DNA of 62,909 nt. Source: Candidatus Halobeggiatoa sp. HSG11 (GTDB lineage Bacteria; Pseudomonadota; Gammaproteobacteria; Beggiatoales; Beggiatoaceae). Location: the NCBI GenBank assembly GCA_030378105.1, contig JAUCGL010000007.1:1-62909 (forward strand). Reading direction: 5' to 3'. Position numbers and translations under genes: made by a program. Below are positions 1 to 8,003 of the stretch, in pieces. The notes under the pieces were generated by a model that searched no databases, had not been told where the DNA came from, and saw only the letters and a program-made list of their open reading frames with translations. Position 1 is the first letter of the stretch. Each line of letters opens with the position of its first letter.

Positions 1-128
1 ACAGATTGGAGGTGCAGAACGTATAAAAAATGAGTTAAAATCGGTACTTGCAAATGCTTAAGTTCATAAACCTTTGTTTGGTGGCTATCAGAGAGCTAAT
101 TAAATAATTTGGGGAAACCTTTAAGTAT
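1..128 (+). mobile_element. End of an insertion sequence (partial copy 1)
   Basis: The first ~126 bases are, by eye, identical to the reverse complement of 61960-62087 in the IS copy at the far end of the window. The segment holds the last codons of a transposase, then a terminal region whose outer end reads TTTGGGGAAACC, matching the inverse TTTCCCC end of the other copy. Only the transposase 3' end and one IS terminus are inside the window. The exact outer boundary is uncertain because the match runs on to about 126-128. Confidence 0.75.
2..61 (+). pseudogene. Transposase 3' end (partial, cut by window edge)
   Basis: Reading from base 2 gives 19 codons and a TAA, ending GGAERIKNELKSVLANA. 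This is the same C-terminus as the transposase on the minus strand at 62027-62444. The rest of the gene lies outside the window, so whether this copy is intact cannot be judged. Confidence 0.7.
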
Positions 129-738
129 TAAGATACCAATTAGGAATAGGCATCCAATCGGTACGTAAATAAATCTGATGTTGAGGTGCTTTACCTGCAT
201 CATGGTCATATTTTTTATCAGTAGATTTTTGCAAGGCGTAATTACCTAAAATACTGATTTTTTTAGTCAATTTCCACCTAGCTTCTATTTCTAAACCACG
301 TCCAACCTGACTATCAGCATTATGCACGGTAAAATTACTGATAACAACATCTGGCTGGGATTCAATTTGGGAACGGATAACATCATCTATCTTGTAAGTG
401 AAAAGGTTTAAAACAAGATTCAGATATTCAGTAGCACGATAATCAAAAGCCAATTCCCAAGTCTGAATATTCTCGGGTTGTAAATTAGGATTACTTTTTA
501 TTATTGGGCTTTCAGCATAAAGATTTGAAAATGAGGGAGCTTGAAAAGCACTACCGTATAAAAGTTTACTGGTTAAATTGGGACGAATTTGCCAAACAAT
601 GGCCAAACGTGGATTGATTGTTGTACCAAAATCAGAATAATGATCATAGCGTACGCCAGCAGTCAATTCCCAATCCGCATTTAAAGTCCAAGTATCTTGT
701 AAAAAAATATATTTGTTTCCGCGATCCGTTTCTCTCAC
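121..738 (-). pseudogene. TonB-dependent outer-membrane receptor fragment
   Basis: The 205-codon frame resembles the C-terminal beta-barrel part of a TonB-dependent receptor. It alternates aromatic and polar residues and carries typical barrel motifs (GVRYDHYSDFG, NPRLAIVWQ, GSAFQAPSFSNLY, NLQPENIQTWELAFDY). The signal peptide, TonB box and plug domain are absent: an in-frame stop lies five codons before the GTG at 738. The 3' end stops at the IS junction near 121, after PIPNWYLNT, without the usual C-terminal aromatic signature. It is read as a remnant broken at both ends, with the IS responsible for the 3' loss. The original substrate (siderophore, cobalamin or other) cannot be told. Confidence 0.8.
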
Positions 739-829
739 GAAAGCATAATTCTACTTTGTCAAATTTAACAATTTGAAAAATATATATAATATTGTTAAAA
801 TGGCTAATTTAACAAATTATTATGACTAA

Positions 830-1160
830 AAAAATGATACATATCAAAGAGCAAATTATTCATCCGAAAATTTATACGACATAGCAAAACATTTAACAGA
901 ATTTTGTGTACGATTTTCGTCACTATTTGTTGGTCAAACAAATACACGGGAAAAACCATTATTTCAGTATATTAAAGGTTTGATTCAGGCAGAAAAAGGT
1001 AGAAAAAACATGGAACACATGGCAGAAATAGTACCTGTTACAAATAGTCAATCAGTAACAACATTTTATCAGTGAATCTGACTGGGATGAAAGGGAAGTT
1101 TTGAATCAAGTTGCCAAAGAAGCAGATGCTCAATTGGGTGGAAAAGAGGATAGCTCGTAG
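830..1160 (+). pseudogene. Decayed IS701-like transposase, N-terminal fragment
   Basis: A frame opening after the stop at 827-829 reads AKHLTEFCVRFSSLFVGQ and YIKGLIQAEKGRKNMEHMAE. It reaches TGA at 1073-1075, and the +1 frame continues FISESDWDEREVLNQVAKEA to a stop at 1158-1160. That order (a 'YLKGLL...ERKN...MAE' block, then 'SDWDERxVxxQVAxEADxxLGG') is the usual N-terminal region of IS701-type DDE transposases. No start codon is in frame, a frameshift is present and the catalytic core is missing, so this is a dead fragment. Its last codons run into the inverted-repeat element that starts at 1157. Confidence 0.65.
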
Positions 1161-1298
1161 GGTGGATAGGAGTGAAGCGGAAATCCACCAATTCATCATG
1201 TCACCATACAAAACAAATGTTTAAAGAAAAAATTTTAAACGTGTATATATAATATTGTTGTTGGTGGTGGATTTCCACTTCGCTTCTATCCACCCTAC
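1157..1298. repeat. MITE-like element with 33-bp terminal inverted repeats
   Basis: The left arm at 1157-1189 (beginning GTAGGGTGGATAGGAGTGAA) and the right arm at 1266-1298 (ending TTCTATCCACCCTAC) are inverse copies with three mismatches in 33 bases. The ~76-base core has no coding sequence. A single related arm recurs at about 30836-30868. The element directly follows the transposase remnant and precedes the duplicated sulfotransferase end. Confidence 0.7.
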
Positions 1299-1319
1299 CA
1301 TATTGGTGAAGTTACTCTT

Positions 1320-1413
1320 TTATATCCCTTTCGCCCGATACAAATCAACATCCACCACTTCAGAACATTTCTGCACATCTAACCCACCATCCAAAAACTC
1401 ATTTAACTGCTCA
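1320..1413 (-). pseudogene. Duplicated 3' end of the PDE-TPR-sulfotransferase gene
   Basis: This ~94-base stretch matches 3489-3580 almost base for base. On the minus strand it encodes EQLNEFLDGGLDVQKCSEVV and DVDLYRAKGI before a TAA, against EQLNEFLDGALDVQKCAEVV and DVDLYRAKGK in the intact gene. The few differences include two Ala codons that read Gly and Ser here, so it is the tail of a diverged paralogue rather than a fresh copy. Nothing upstream of the shared segment continues the protein. The reverse-transcriptase gene lies exactly between the two copies. Confidence 0.8.
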
Positions 1414-1425
1414 TCAACAAGCCAT

Positions 1426-1481
1426 TTACCATAATGGTAAAAAGTTTTACCATAACGGTAAAAATTACCATTTTGGATAAT
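1426..1481. promoter_or_regulatory. Three phased palindromes upstream of the reverse-transcriptase gene
   Basis: Three related inverted repeats follow one another: TTACCATAATGGTAA (1426-1440), TTTTACCATAACGGTAAAA (1445-1463) and a weaker ATTACCATTTTGGATAAT (1464-1481). Their centres are about 20-21 bases apart, two helical turns, so dimers bound to them would lie on the same face of the DNA. The array sits about 145 bases before the RT start codon. It could be a repressor/activator operator or iteron-type sites; no protein can be assigned. Confidence 0.5.
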
Positions 1482-1625
1482 ATATTTTGTGCTAATTAAT
1501 TGGCCCTATTTTCAATAATAAATTAGTGTAAACAATCAGTTAAAGTTAATTTTATTTAGTTGGAACACTTTTCGCTATATAGGGGACATTAGGTATTTTT
1601 TTTCCCTTAATTTGGAGATAATTTA

Positions 1626-3299
1626 ATGAACCAACCTTTACTTGAGCAATTAAGCTCATTTGAAACTCTACAATCAGCAGCCGATTGGTTAAAAACCGAT
1701 TGTCCTCAATATCAACCAGATTTAGATGTTTTAGCTGCTAAACTTGAATCTGGAGATTATTGTTTTCAACCTCTAACCACTGTGCAAAAAACCAATAAAC
1801 TTGGTGAATCTGAGACTTTGGAAGTCTGGGAAGCCCAAGATAGATTGGTGCTTAAAGCCATGAGTTTGGTGTTAAAAGACCATTTGAGCGATGAATTATC
1901 CACTTGTTGCCATCATTTGGAAGGCCGAGGTGGAATTAAGAAAGCGGTACGCAAGACTCGGGAATTTATTCAAAATAATCCTGAATCTTGGGTATTAAAG
2001 ACTGATGTGCAAGGTTATTATGCTCATATTGACCATATGGTGCTGTATAACCAGTTGCAAGCGTTAATTCCTAATGAAGATTACCTATTACGCTTAACTT
2101 GGCAATTTTTGAAACGTACTGTGTATGATGGTGGAAATTATTATGACCGTGACCAAGGAATCAGTTTAGGTTCACCGTTATCGCCACTAATGGCTGCGTT
2201 GTATTTGACTCCGTTGGATGAGGCTTTTGACGATAAAGAGTGGTTTTATGCTCGGTTTATGGATGATTGGGTGATTATTACTCCGACTCGCTGGAAGTTG
2301 AATTCTGCGGTGAAAAAGGTTAATATGATTCTTAATCAACATAAATTAACGAAGGCTTATGATAAAACTTTCATTGGCCGGAGTTCAAAAGGTTTTGATT
2401 TATTAGGGTATCATTTCACGCCTGAGTCATTGACTATGGGCAAAAATTCATTGCAACGCCGTGATGCACGCATCCCCCAACTTAACGAGCAAGGTGCGGA
2501 TGAGGTTCGCATTGGGGAGTATGTATCACGTTGGCAACAGTGGGCGAAAGCTGGTTTACAGGATCAGTTGACGGAGACTAAGGAATTTAATTATATTCCG
2601 CGTCAAGCTGATTCAAGTAAATTACCGTTAGAAGCTAAATTCCTTGCGTTGGGGATCGCTTCTGTTATGAGTACGGCAGCTTTTGACTCGCATGCGACAA
2701 TCTTGCAATTAGGAGAAGGGACGACCACTACGACATGGGGGTGTGTCTTATCATCTGCGTTCTATATCTACAATGCTAATACTGCCTCTTTCAGTCAATA
2801 TTATTGGGGTGCTGGAAATCAATTCTATGCCAACCCCGGAGTGTGGATATATAACGCCACAGGGGGGTTCTTTCCTACAGGGGATTCATATGAATTTTAT
2901 GGGAATACTTCACTCACTTCGGCCCAAACCTCACTCGCTGTCACTGAATTCAACAACTCAACTGCGGCCCAACAAATAGTAGTGATTCAAGACCCTAATT
3001 CATTGGAATGGGGATGGGTACGATATAATGTTACACTGGCCTCATTTAATAACATTGCGAGTAATGACATTAAAGGTATTATATCCTACGGCATTTCTAC
3101 TGATGGTTCTGTAAAACCAACTTTAGCAAATACAACTGGCCTAACTACTACTGATTGTTCTGGTCCTACCGCTGTCGCGGCTGACATTAACAATCCCGTT
3201 GTCACTTTAGTGCTTGGGGCAGCGTTTTCAGGGATTGGAGCCGCCGCTATCCGAAAACGGAAACTTAAATTGCAAAGTGATGATAAACCACTTGATTAA
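1626..3299 (+). CDS. Reverse transcriptase fused to a secreted/anchored-type C-terminal region
   Basis: 557 aa. Residues ~60-320 are an RNA-directed DNA polymerase: RT motif 3/A KTDVQGYY (Asp127), motif 4/B QGISLGSPLSP (177-187), catalytic FMDD (211-214) and LLGYHF (259-264). The catalytic aspartates are present, and no maturase or HNH endonuclease domain follows. The motifs look closer to group-II-like or unclassified RTs than to DGR RTs. In frame from ~333 comes a stretch like a signal peptide (KFLALGIASVMSTAAFDSHA), then ~160 residues rich in Ser, Thr, Asn, Tyr and Gly, like an exported protein. The end is a hydrophobic helix (~525-541) followed by RKRKLK, resembling C-terminal sorting/anchor signals. 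SD GGAG lies 9 bases before the ATG. Whether the fusion is functional, or an RT gene joined by deletion to a former surface-protein gene, is not decided. It lies between the two copies of the sulfotransferase 3' end. Confidence 0.85.
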   Translation: MNQPLLEQLSSFETLQSAADWLKTDCPQYQPDLDVLAAKLESGDYCFQPLTTVQKTNKLGESETLEVWEAQDRLVLKAMSLVLKDHLSDELSTCCHHLEGRGGIKKAVRKTREFIQNNPESWVLKTDVQGYYAHIDHMVLYNQLQALIPNEDYLLRLTWQFLKRTVYDGGNYYDRDQGISLGSPLSPLMAALYLTPLDEAFDDKEWFYARFMDDWVIITPTRWKLNSAVKKVNMILNQHKLTKAYDKTFIGRSSKGFDLLGYHFTPESLTMGKNSLQRRDARIPQLNEQGADEVRIGEYVSRWQQWAKAGLQDQLTETKEFNYIPRQADSSKLPLEAKFLALGIASVMSTAAFDSHATILQLGEGTTTTTWGCVLSSAFYIYNANTASFSQYYWGAGNQFYANPGVWIYNATGGFFPTGDSYEFYGNTSLTSAQTSLAVTEFNNSTAAQQIVVIQDPNSLEWGWVRYNVTLASFNNIASNDIKGIISYGISTDGSVKPTLANTTGLTTTDCSGPTAVAADINNPVVTLVLGAAFSGIGAAAIRKRKLKLQSDDKPLD

Positions 3300-3368
3300 A
3301 CAAAAATAATAATTGTTTCTCATTCCCTACTATGATGTGGGAATTCTCTCCTTGTTGTTACCCATTTT

Positions 3369-3469
3369 CTCGTTCCCAACGTCTTCGTTGGAAATGATTT
3401 CTGCAACGCTCCGCGGTGCGGGACGCAGAGCGTCCCCAACTGCATTCCCAACCAGCGGTTGGGAACGAG
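3369..3469. repeat. CTCGTTCCCAAC inverted-repeat element
   Basis: CTCGTTCCCAAC at 3369-3380 pairs with GTTGGGAACGAG at 3458-3469. The ~77 bases between contain further self-complementary pieces (CGCTCCGCGG, GGGACGCAGAGCGTCC). Related pieces occur at 30784-30812, 43103-43122/43233-43250 and 61789-61880. It fills the gap between the convergent RT and sulfotransferase genes and may act as a bidirectional terminator. Confidence 0.6.
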
Positions 3470-3488
3470 TGAACTCCATTTATTTCAA

Positions 3489-6266
3489 TTATTTCCCTTT
3501 CGCCCGATACAAATCAACATCCACCACTTCGGCACATTTCTGCACATCTAAAGCTCCATCCAAAAACTCATTTAACTGCTCAATATTCAGCAATGGATTT
3601 TGAATAACATCCTGATGTTTCACATATATCACATCAATATTTGGTTGCTTACGAATCCAAACTTGAATCCGATGCAATTGCTGTTGAAAAGTTTGAGCCA
3701 ATTTTTCATTCTCTTGCCCATCTTTATCCAGCATAGTCTGCTGAGATTGTAAAACTTCGTTTATATCTCGCAACATAAAAATGACTCGATAATGATAACC
3801 CTTATCCAAAGCCGCCAACAATTGAGCGATAACTTTCACAACTTTACCCTGAGCTTCAGCTAAACAACTTTTATCCTTACCCAAATTCTTAATAGCCTCA
3901 AGTTCAAAATAACCTTTGGGATTGTTTTTGTCAGCTTCCCGCTTAGTATCGGTTAACAGATTCATACCACCAGTTTGTAATATCTGCATCATCATCGAAG
4001 TCCCAGAACGTGGCAGACCAGAAACAATGGTGATAATTTTCTCTGGACTGATTCCAGCCAATTTTTTGACATTAGCCTGTTCCAAAATGGTTCCCAAAGT
4101 ATTTTTATCAGTTGATGTTGAAGCAGGAGCCGCACCTTGTTCAGGAACTTCCACAATTTTATCAATCATTTGCTGATGTTGAGCGGACTTCATAGCCTCG
4201 TTCAAATGACGCTGATAAATATCGACCAATCTTTTATGAGCTTTCCGTAATCCGGGAGCCTGAGTAACTGCAACTTCCCATGATTGGGCAGCCATTTCAA
4301 AACGTCCTAACCGATAAAATGCCTCTCCCAAAAAGTAATGAGCATTTGGATTATGATAAATTCTACCAACCGAATCCATTAAAGTTTCAGCCGCATCATT
4401 AAATTGCCGCATTTGAATATAAACTTGACCTAAACCAGCTAATGCCGTTGCACTATCCGGGTCAATTTCCAAAGCTTTAAAAAATGCTTCCTCAGCATCT
4501 TGTAATTGCTTCATTTTCAAATAACTATGGCCAATATTGATATGTAAATCTGGTAAGCGTGGATTAGCAGTTTTAGCCTTATTGAAATGCTCCAAAGCTT
4601 TCTCTGGATTCTCTTCAGCCAAATAGAGATTACCCTGCAAAAGTTCCATCGTTGGACGATTATTTTTCCTTATCTGCTCTAACAAAGTGGCATCATCAGG
4701 CAGTTCTGGAACTTCTTCTTTTATCTCTTTACCTTCCTGTTTAAGTTTTTCCAACTGTTCTTGTTGCTTCTTGTAATTATCCTTTATTTCTTGCACTTGA
4801 GCCTTTTCAGATTCGATAATACTTTTGTCAGTTGTTTCTCTTGCAGCAGCTATTCGTCCTAAATTAAGATAAACATTAGCCAACCGCAATCCAAACCGAC
4901 TTTGATCTGGATATTTAGCAAACAGCTCCTCTAACAATGGCAAAGCATTCGCATAGTCATTTTTACTCAAATAAACTCTTGCTAAATAATACTTTGATTC
5001 CCTTGCATTATTTTCCACCGTTTTCTGAACATTATCACCAGGTGGTTCAATATAACCCAAAGCCACCAATTGATCTAAAGCTTCCTGTTCCATCCAAGGG
5101 TCTTGTTTTTCACCAACTGGGTGCATACCACAATTACCTTCAACTTTTTCCCAAGAATCTATCATTTTAAGTTCTGGTTTTTGTTGGAAAGCTTGCAATA
5201 AAGGCCGACCATCCATATCCTGACCAGTCGGTAAATCAAACATAGTCAACACTGTTGGAGTTATATCTAACAAAGTGGAACCATAGATTAGTTCATCCCG
5301 TTTGATATTTGGGCCTCGCATCGCAATCATCCCATAAGGACTGTGTTCCGCAGCCGGACCAGCCGGTTCATTTGGCAATTTTATCGGACGCAAGTGATCG
5401 GGATGAAAACCATGATCGGAACAGATAATAACTGTCGTATCCTCACCAGCCAATTGTAATAAACGTTCCAACATCATGTCATGGAAACGATAGCCAGCTT
5501 CTACCACACCATTGTAGAAATCGTATAATTCTCGTGGAATGCCTTCCCGATACGGTGGATGGAATTTCATAAATCCATGACAATAATGGTCAATCGCATC
5601 GTAATAGACAGCTAAAAAATCCCATTCTTCATTTTCCATTATCCAAGTGGCTGCTGCGTGCATGGAACTTGCTTCGGCAGTTATTTTAGCGATGGAACGC
5701 AACCGTTGGTCTTTGGTCTGGTCAACCTTTTCCATATTTGGTACAAATGGAGCAATATGATTAGCGGTCAATTCTTCGGGATGAACTCTACATTCAGCTA
5801 AAATATCAGCTAATTCAGGTGGATGAACAGTACCTGGAGCCATTTTCCATTCATCGTCCAAGCTACCTGTTGAATGGTGATAAAAGTTGGAAATACAGAC
5901 ACCATTGATAGGGTCAGCTGGATGGCTAGGCCACCAACCAATGACATGGCTTTTATAACCTTCCTGCATCAAAATATTCCAAACAGCTTTCACTTTGCGA
6001 GAAGTTGACAGAACTGGTTGAATTCCTGAGCCATCTTCCCGAGGTTGAGTAAAACCCATAACACCATGTTTATCTGCGGTTTTACCAGTTCCGATTGAAG
6101 TCCACATAATTGGCGATAATGGTGGATCGAGAGTGGCTAAATTGCCCATCACACCTTCACTGATAAATTTTTTCAAAGTCGGCATTTTACCAGCGTCAAT
6201 TAATGGGTGCATGGCTTTCCAATCTGCGGCATCCCAGCCTATGAGTAAAACTTTTTTCTTAGTCAT
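3489..6266 (-). CDS. Alkaline-phosphatase-superfamily phosphodiesterase / TPR / sulfotransferase fusion
   Basis: 925 aa from the ATG at 6264-6266, preceded by an AAGGAA ribosome site. Residues 1 to ~430 are a type I phosphodiesterase/nucleotide pyrophosphatase domain with metal motifs LLIGWDAADW near the start, PPLSPIMWTSIGTGKTADKH and CSDHGFHPDH. Residues ~435-735 are TPR repeats interrupted by a charged coiled-coil stretch (KKQQEQLEKLKQEGKEIKEE). From ~745 a sulfotransferase domain begins with the PAPS 5'-phosphate loop GLPRSGTS (750-757). No signal peptide is seen, so a cytoplasmic protein is likely. The family knowledge suggests transfer or removal of phospho/sulfo groups on glycans, lipids or proteins; the substrate is unknown. 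The start overlaps the stop of the small upstream gene by 8 bases, so the two are probably translated together. Confidence 0.85.
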   Translation of the reverse strand: MTKKKVLLIGWDAADWKAMHPLIDAGKMPTLKKFISEGVMGNLATLDPPLSPIMWTSIGTGKTADKHGVMGFTQPREDGSGIQPVLSTSRKVKAVWNILMQEGYKSHVIGWWPSHPADPINGVCISNFYHHSTGSLDDEWKMAPGTVHPPELADILAECRVHPEELTANHIAPFVPNMEKVDQTKDQRLRSIAKITAEASSMHAAATWIMENEEWDFLAVYYDAIDHYCHGFMKFHPPYREGIPRELYDFYNGVVEAGYRFHDMMLERLLQLAGEDTTVIICSDHGFHPDHLRPIKLPNEPAGPAAEHSPYGMIAMRGPNIKRDELIYGSTLLDITPTVLTMFDLPTGQDMDGRPLLQAFQQKPELKMIDSWEKVEGNCGMHPVGEKQDPWMEQEALDQLVALGYIEPPGDNVQKTVENNARESKYYLARVYLSKNDYANALPLLEELFAKYPDQSRFGLRLANVYLNLGRIAAARETTDKSIIESEKAQVQEIKDNYKKQQEQLEKLKQEGKEIKEEVPELPDDATLLEQIRKNNRPTMELLQGNLYLAEENPEKALEHFNKAKTANPRLPDLHINIGHSYLKMKQLQDAEEAFFKALEIDPDSATALAGLGQVYIQMRQFNDAAETLMDSVGRIYHNPNAHYFLGEAFYRLGRFEMAAQSWEVAVTQAPGLRKAHKRLVDIYQRHLNEAMKSAQHQQMIDKIVEVPEQGAAPASTSTDKNTLGTILEQANVKKLAGISPEKIITIVSGLPRSGTSMMMQILQTGGMNLLTDTKREADKNNPKGYFELEAIKNLGKDKSCLAEAQGKVVKVIAQLLAALDKGYHYRVIFMLRDINEVLQSQQTMLDKDGQENEKLAQTFQQQLHRIQVWIRKQPNIDVIYVKHQDVIQNPLLNIEQLNEFLDGALDVQKCAEVVDVDLYRAKGK

Positions 6267-6459
6267 TGTTTGGTTCCTTATTATCTGATTCTGGTTCAGT
6301 TTTTTTCCAATGAGAAGGTTCGCCAGCATCTTTGCGAGCTTGTCGCCATATTTGTAGACCAACATGTCCTAAGGCTAATAAGCCCAAAGCTCCTTCTGGC
6401 GGAATGTCCATTGTTTCACCATTTGGCGAGATAAGTTTTGGTTTGTCTGGAGTTGTCAT
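6259..6459 (-). CDS. Small protein coupled to the phosphodiesterase-sulfotransferase
   Basis: 66 aa, no family recognised. The N-terminus is polar (MTTPDKPKLISPNGETMDIP), the middle is a short hydrophobic helix (GALGLLALGHVGLQIWR) and the C-terminus is charged (KKTEPESDNKEPNND). Its stop overlaps the start of the downstream 925-aa gene by 8 bases, which supports it being real and co-translated. It could be a partner or regulator of that enzyme; nothing in the sequence states its function. Confidence 0.6.
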   Translation of the reverse strand: MTTPDKPKLISPNGETMDIPPEGALGLLALGHVGLQIWRQARKDAGEPSHWKKTEPESDNKEPNND

Positions 6460-6610
6460 TGAATTTAATTAATAATTTTATTTGGTTGGAGAAATGTTAG
6501 GTTTTATGTTAACCTTGGTATACTTTTTTTAGCACAATTAATTAATATTTTAAATCAAAATTCGTCTTTTTGAAAGAGTTCTATAGACATTCATTAAAAT
6601 ACATTTGTGT

Positions 6611-6643
6611 GAAATCTGCAAGATTTTGGAAACCTGTCAGGTC
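6611..6643. repeat. Degenerate AAACCTG...CAGGT hairpin copy
   Basis: GAAATCTGCAAGATTTTGGA followed by AACCTGTCAGGTC is a decayed member of the hairpin family seen intact at 27442, 32436, 41731 and 53581. It lies in the ~400-base gap 6460-6863, which otherwise holds only the small pseudogene at 6735. Confidence 0.4.
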
Positions 6644-6734
6644 TGAAAACTTTTATTTTTCTGAAGAGCTATAATCTTAAAGAGGTTTTTGAACCATGCT
6701 ATAATTAATCAAAAATGAAAATGATGAACTAAAA

Positions 6735-6827
6735 ATGACAGACGAAAAACTAAAAGAACTAGTTGGTAGTTTAGCTATAGCTTAAAAACAAACTGATATT
6801 CAATTAAAAGAAGTAGCTGAACAGTAA
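6735..6827 (+). pseudogene. Remnant of a small DUF3782-like N-terminus
   Basis: MTDEKLKELVGSLAIA, stop (6783-6785), then KQTDIQLKEVAEQ, stop. The pattern 'MTDEELKELVxSLAIAQKxTDxQLKE' is the usual start of small PD-(D/E)XK-associated proteins. The internal stop looks like a CAA-to-TAA change. The downstream nuclease part is absent. Confidence 0.4.
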
Positions 6828-6863
6828 TTGTATTTTTTGTATTTTCAATAACTTAAGATTTGA

Positions 6864-7658
6864 CTACAAATTTTCTATCTGCTCAACAGACAAGCCTGTC
6901 ACCTCCATAATAGTTTTCACAGCTACTTTAGCTTCTTTCATGTTTTTAGCCGCTATTAACATTCCCTTCTCCATACCTTTATTCATGGCTTTTTGAGTTT
7001 GTTCTTGCATATACTCCTCATCGGAATATTCATCTTTCATCCGAGCATATTCTTGTGGACTTATTTTGTCTGTTTTAATCAACGAAAAGATTTCTTGAAT
7101 AATCTCATTTTGATAATCACTTTCTTCAATTTGTTCTTCTAAACTATCATCTATAACTTTTAACCATTTTCGATAAGGTTCAGGAGTTTTATCAGTAACA
7201 TATTTTGGACAGAGATAAACAATTTTATGTTCAGTTTCCGCAATGCAAGTACCATCCAATTTTTTTGGTCTGAAATCAGTGATTAATATATCAGTTTTAT
7301 GTTTATCACCAGAAGTTAAAACAACAATTGTATAAACCTGCATATCCGGCTTATAATTAGCAGAACTGGTGATTTGTTCGATTAAAGCCACGTTGTGATA
7401 GTGAAGAAAACGGTCATAGTGGTCTTTGTAGCGTTTATGTTGAATATCAATAATTAACCGATTCTTAGTATCTTGAGCAAATAAATCAAACCGACTATCC
7501 ACACTTCCGACAATTGGAGAAAAAGACTTTTCTGTTTCGACTTTATCAATTTCAATTTCTATCCCCAGTATATCTTTTGCAAATGCGGTGAAGATATATG
7601 GTTTAGAAAATACTTTTTTAAATATCACGCCATAGCGTAAAGATGCAACTTTTATCAT
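6864..7658 (-). CDS. Rpn/PD-(D/E)XK family nuclease-transposase-like protein
   Basis: 264 aa. The N-terminal third matches the PDDEXK_2/Rpn (recombination-promoting nuclease) family: LRYGVIFKKVFS, then SVDSRFDLFAQDTKNRLIID with IQHKRY, the D...xIQ variant of the nuclease core. The C-terminal ~70 residues are acidic and helical (ARMKDEYSDEEYMQEQTQKA, then MNKGMEKGM repeats), as is usual for these proteins. Such genes are abundant in genomes rich in mobile DNA, and experimentally studied Rpn proteins nick DNA and promote RecA-independent recombination. It stands alone, with long non-coding gaps on both sides. It appears complete. Confidence 0.8.
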   Translation of the reverse strand: MIKVASLRYGVIFKKVFSKPYIFTAFAKDILGIEIEIDKVETEKSFSPIVGSVDSRFDLFAQDTKNRLIIDIQHKRYKDHYDRFLHYHNVALIEQITSSANYKPDMQVYTIVVLTSGDKHKTDILITDFRPKKLDGTCIAETEHKIVYLCPKYVTDKTPEPYRKWLKVIDDSLEEQIEESDYQNEIIQEIFSLIKTDKISPQEYARMKDEYSDEEYMQEQTQKAMNKGMEKGMLIAAKNMKEAKVAVKTIMEVTGLSVEQIENL

Positions 7659-7852
7659 GTTATAACCTATTTATTGGTATAATGTTGTTCCAAGAATAAC
7701 ATAAGTTTTATCTACATTAATCTATTAAAATGATAATTCATTCCAAATGTTGATCAGCATTGAGAATTTTAAAAAACTTCCACCCTAAAAAGTATTATAA
7801 GCTCATAAATGATTATAGTCGATATATAAAATATGAGGTAGCCCTATAGAAA

Positions 7853-7910
7853 GTAGTGATAGCTTCAAAAAACCTACTAGATTTCAAAAGCCTAGTTGGT
7901 TTAACACTAC
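7853..7910. repeat. GTAGTG...CACTAC 58-bp palindromic element (copy 1)
   Basis: Begins GTAGTGATAGCTTCAAAAAA and ends TTAACACTAC, with inner arms CCTACTAG and CTAGTTGG. The same layout occurs at 17630-17688 and, partly, at 60218-60268. All three lie upstream of genes (here 94 bases before uvrA), so a cis-regulatory or transposon-like origin are both possible. Confidence 0.6.
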
Positions 7911-8003
7911 CGTACATCAATCAATCGGAAAATGCTATAGGACTTAAATAATGTTTATTTGAACTGCTTTAAAATTAACTCTCCTGCCCATACATAATAC
8001 TTC

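Noticed and set aside
121-738. Functional short outer-membrane receptor gene
   Set aside because: No signal peptide, plug or barrel end is present, and the 3' boundary coincides with the IS junction.
2743-2979. Separate gene inside the 3' half of the RT fusion, in another frame
   Set aside because: It has no recognisable domain or ribosome site, while the long frame through the same region continues an exported-type protein to a sensible anchor.
1320-3590. Diversity-generating retroelement with template repeat at 1320 and variable repeat at the sulfotransferase 3' end
   Set aside because: The repeats differ at several base types on either strand rather than only at template adenines, the target is an enzyme C-terminus rather than a C-type-lectin fold, and the RT motif is QGISLGSPLSP rather than the DGR pattern. 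A diverged paralogue end is simpler.
7853-7910. CRISPR array from repeated CCTACTAG-type sequences
   Set aside because: Copies are single, kilobases apart and palindromic; there are no regularly spaced repeats with spacers and no cas genes.
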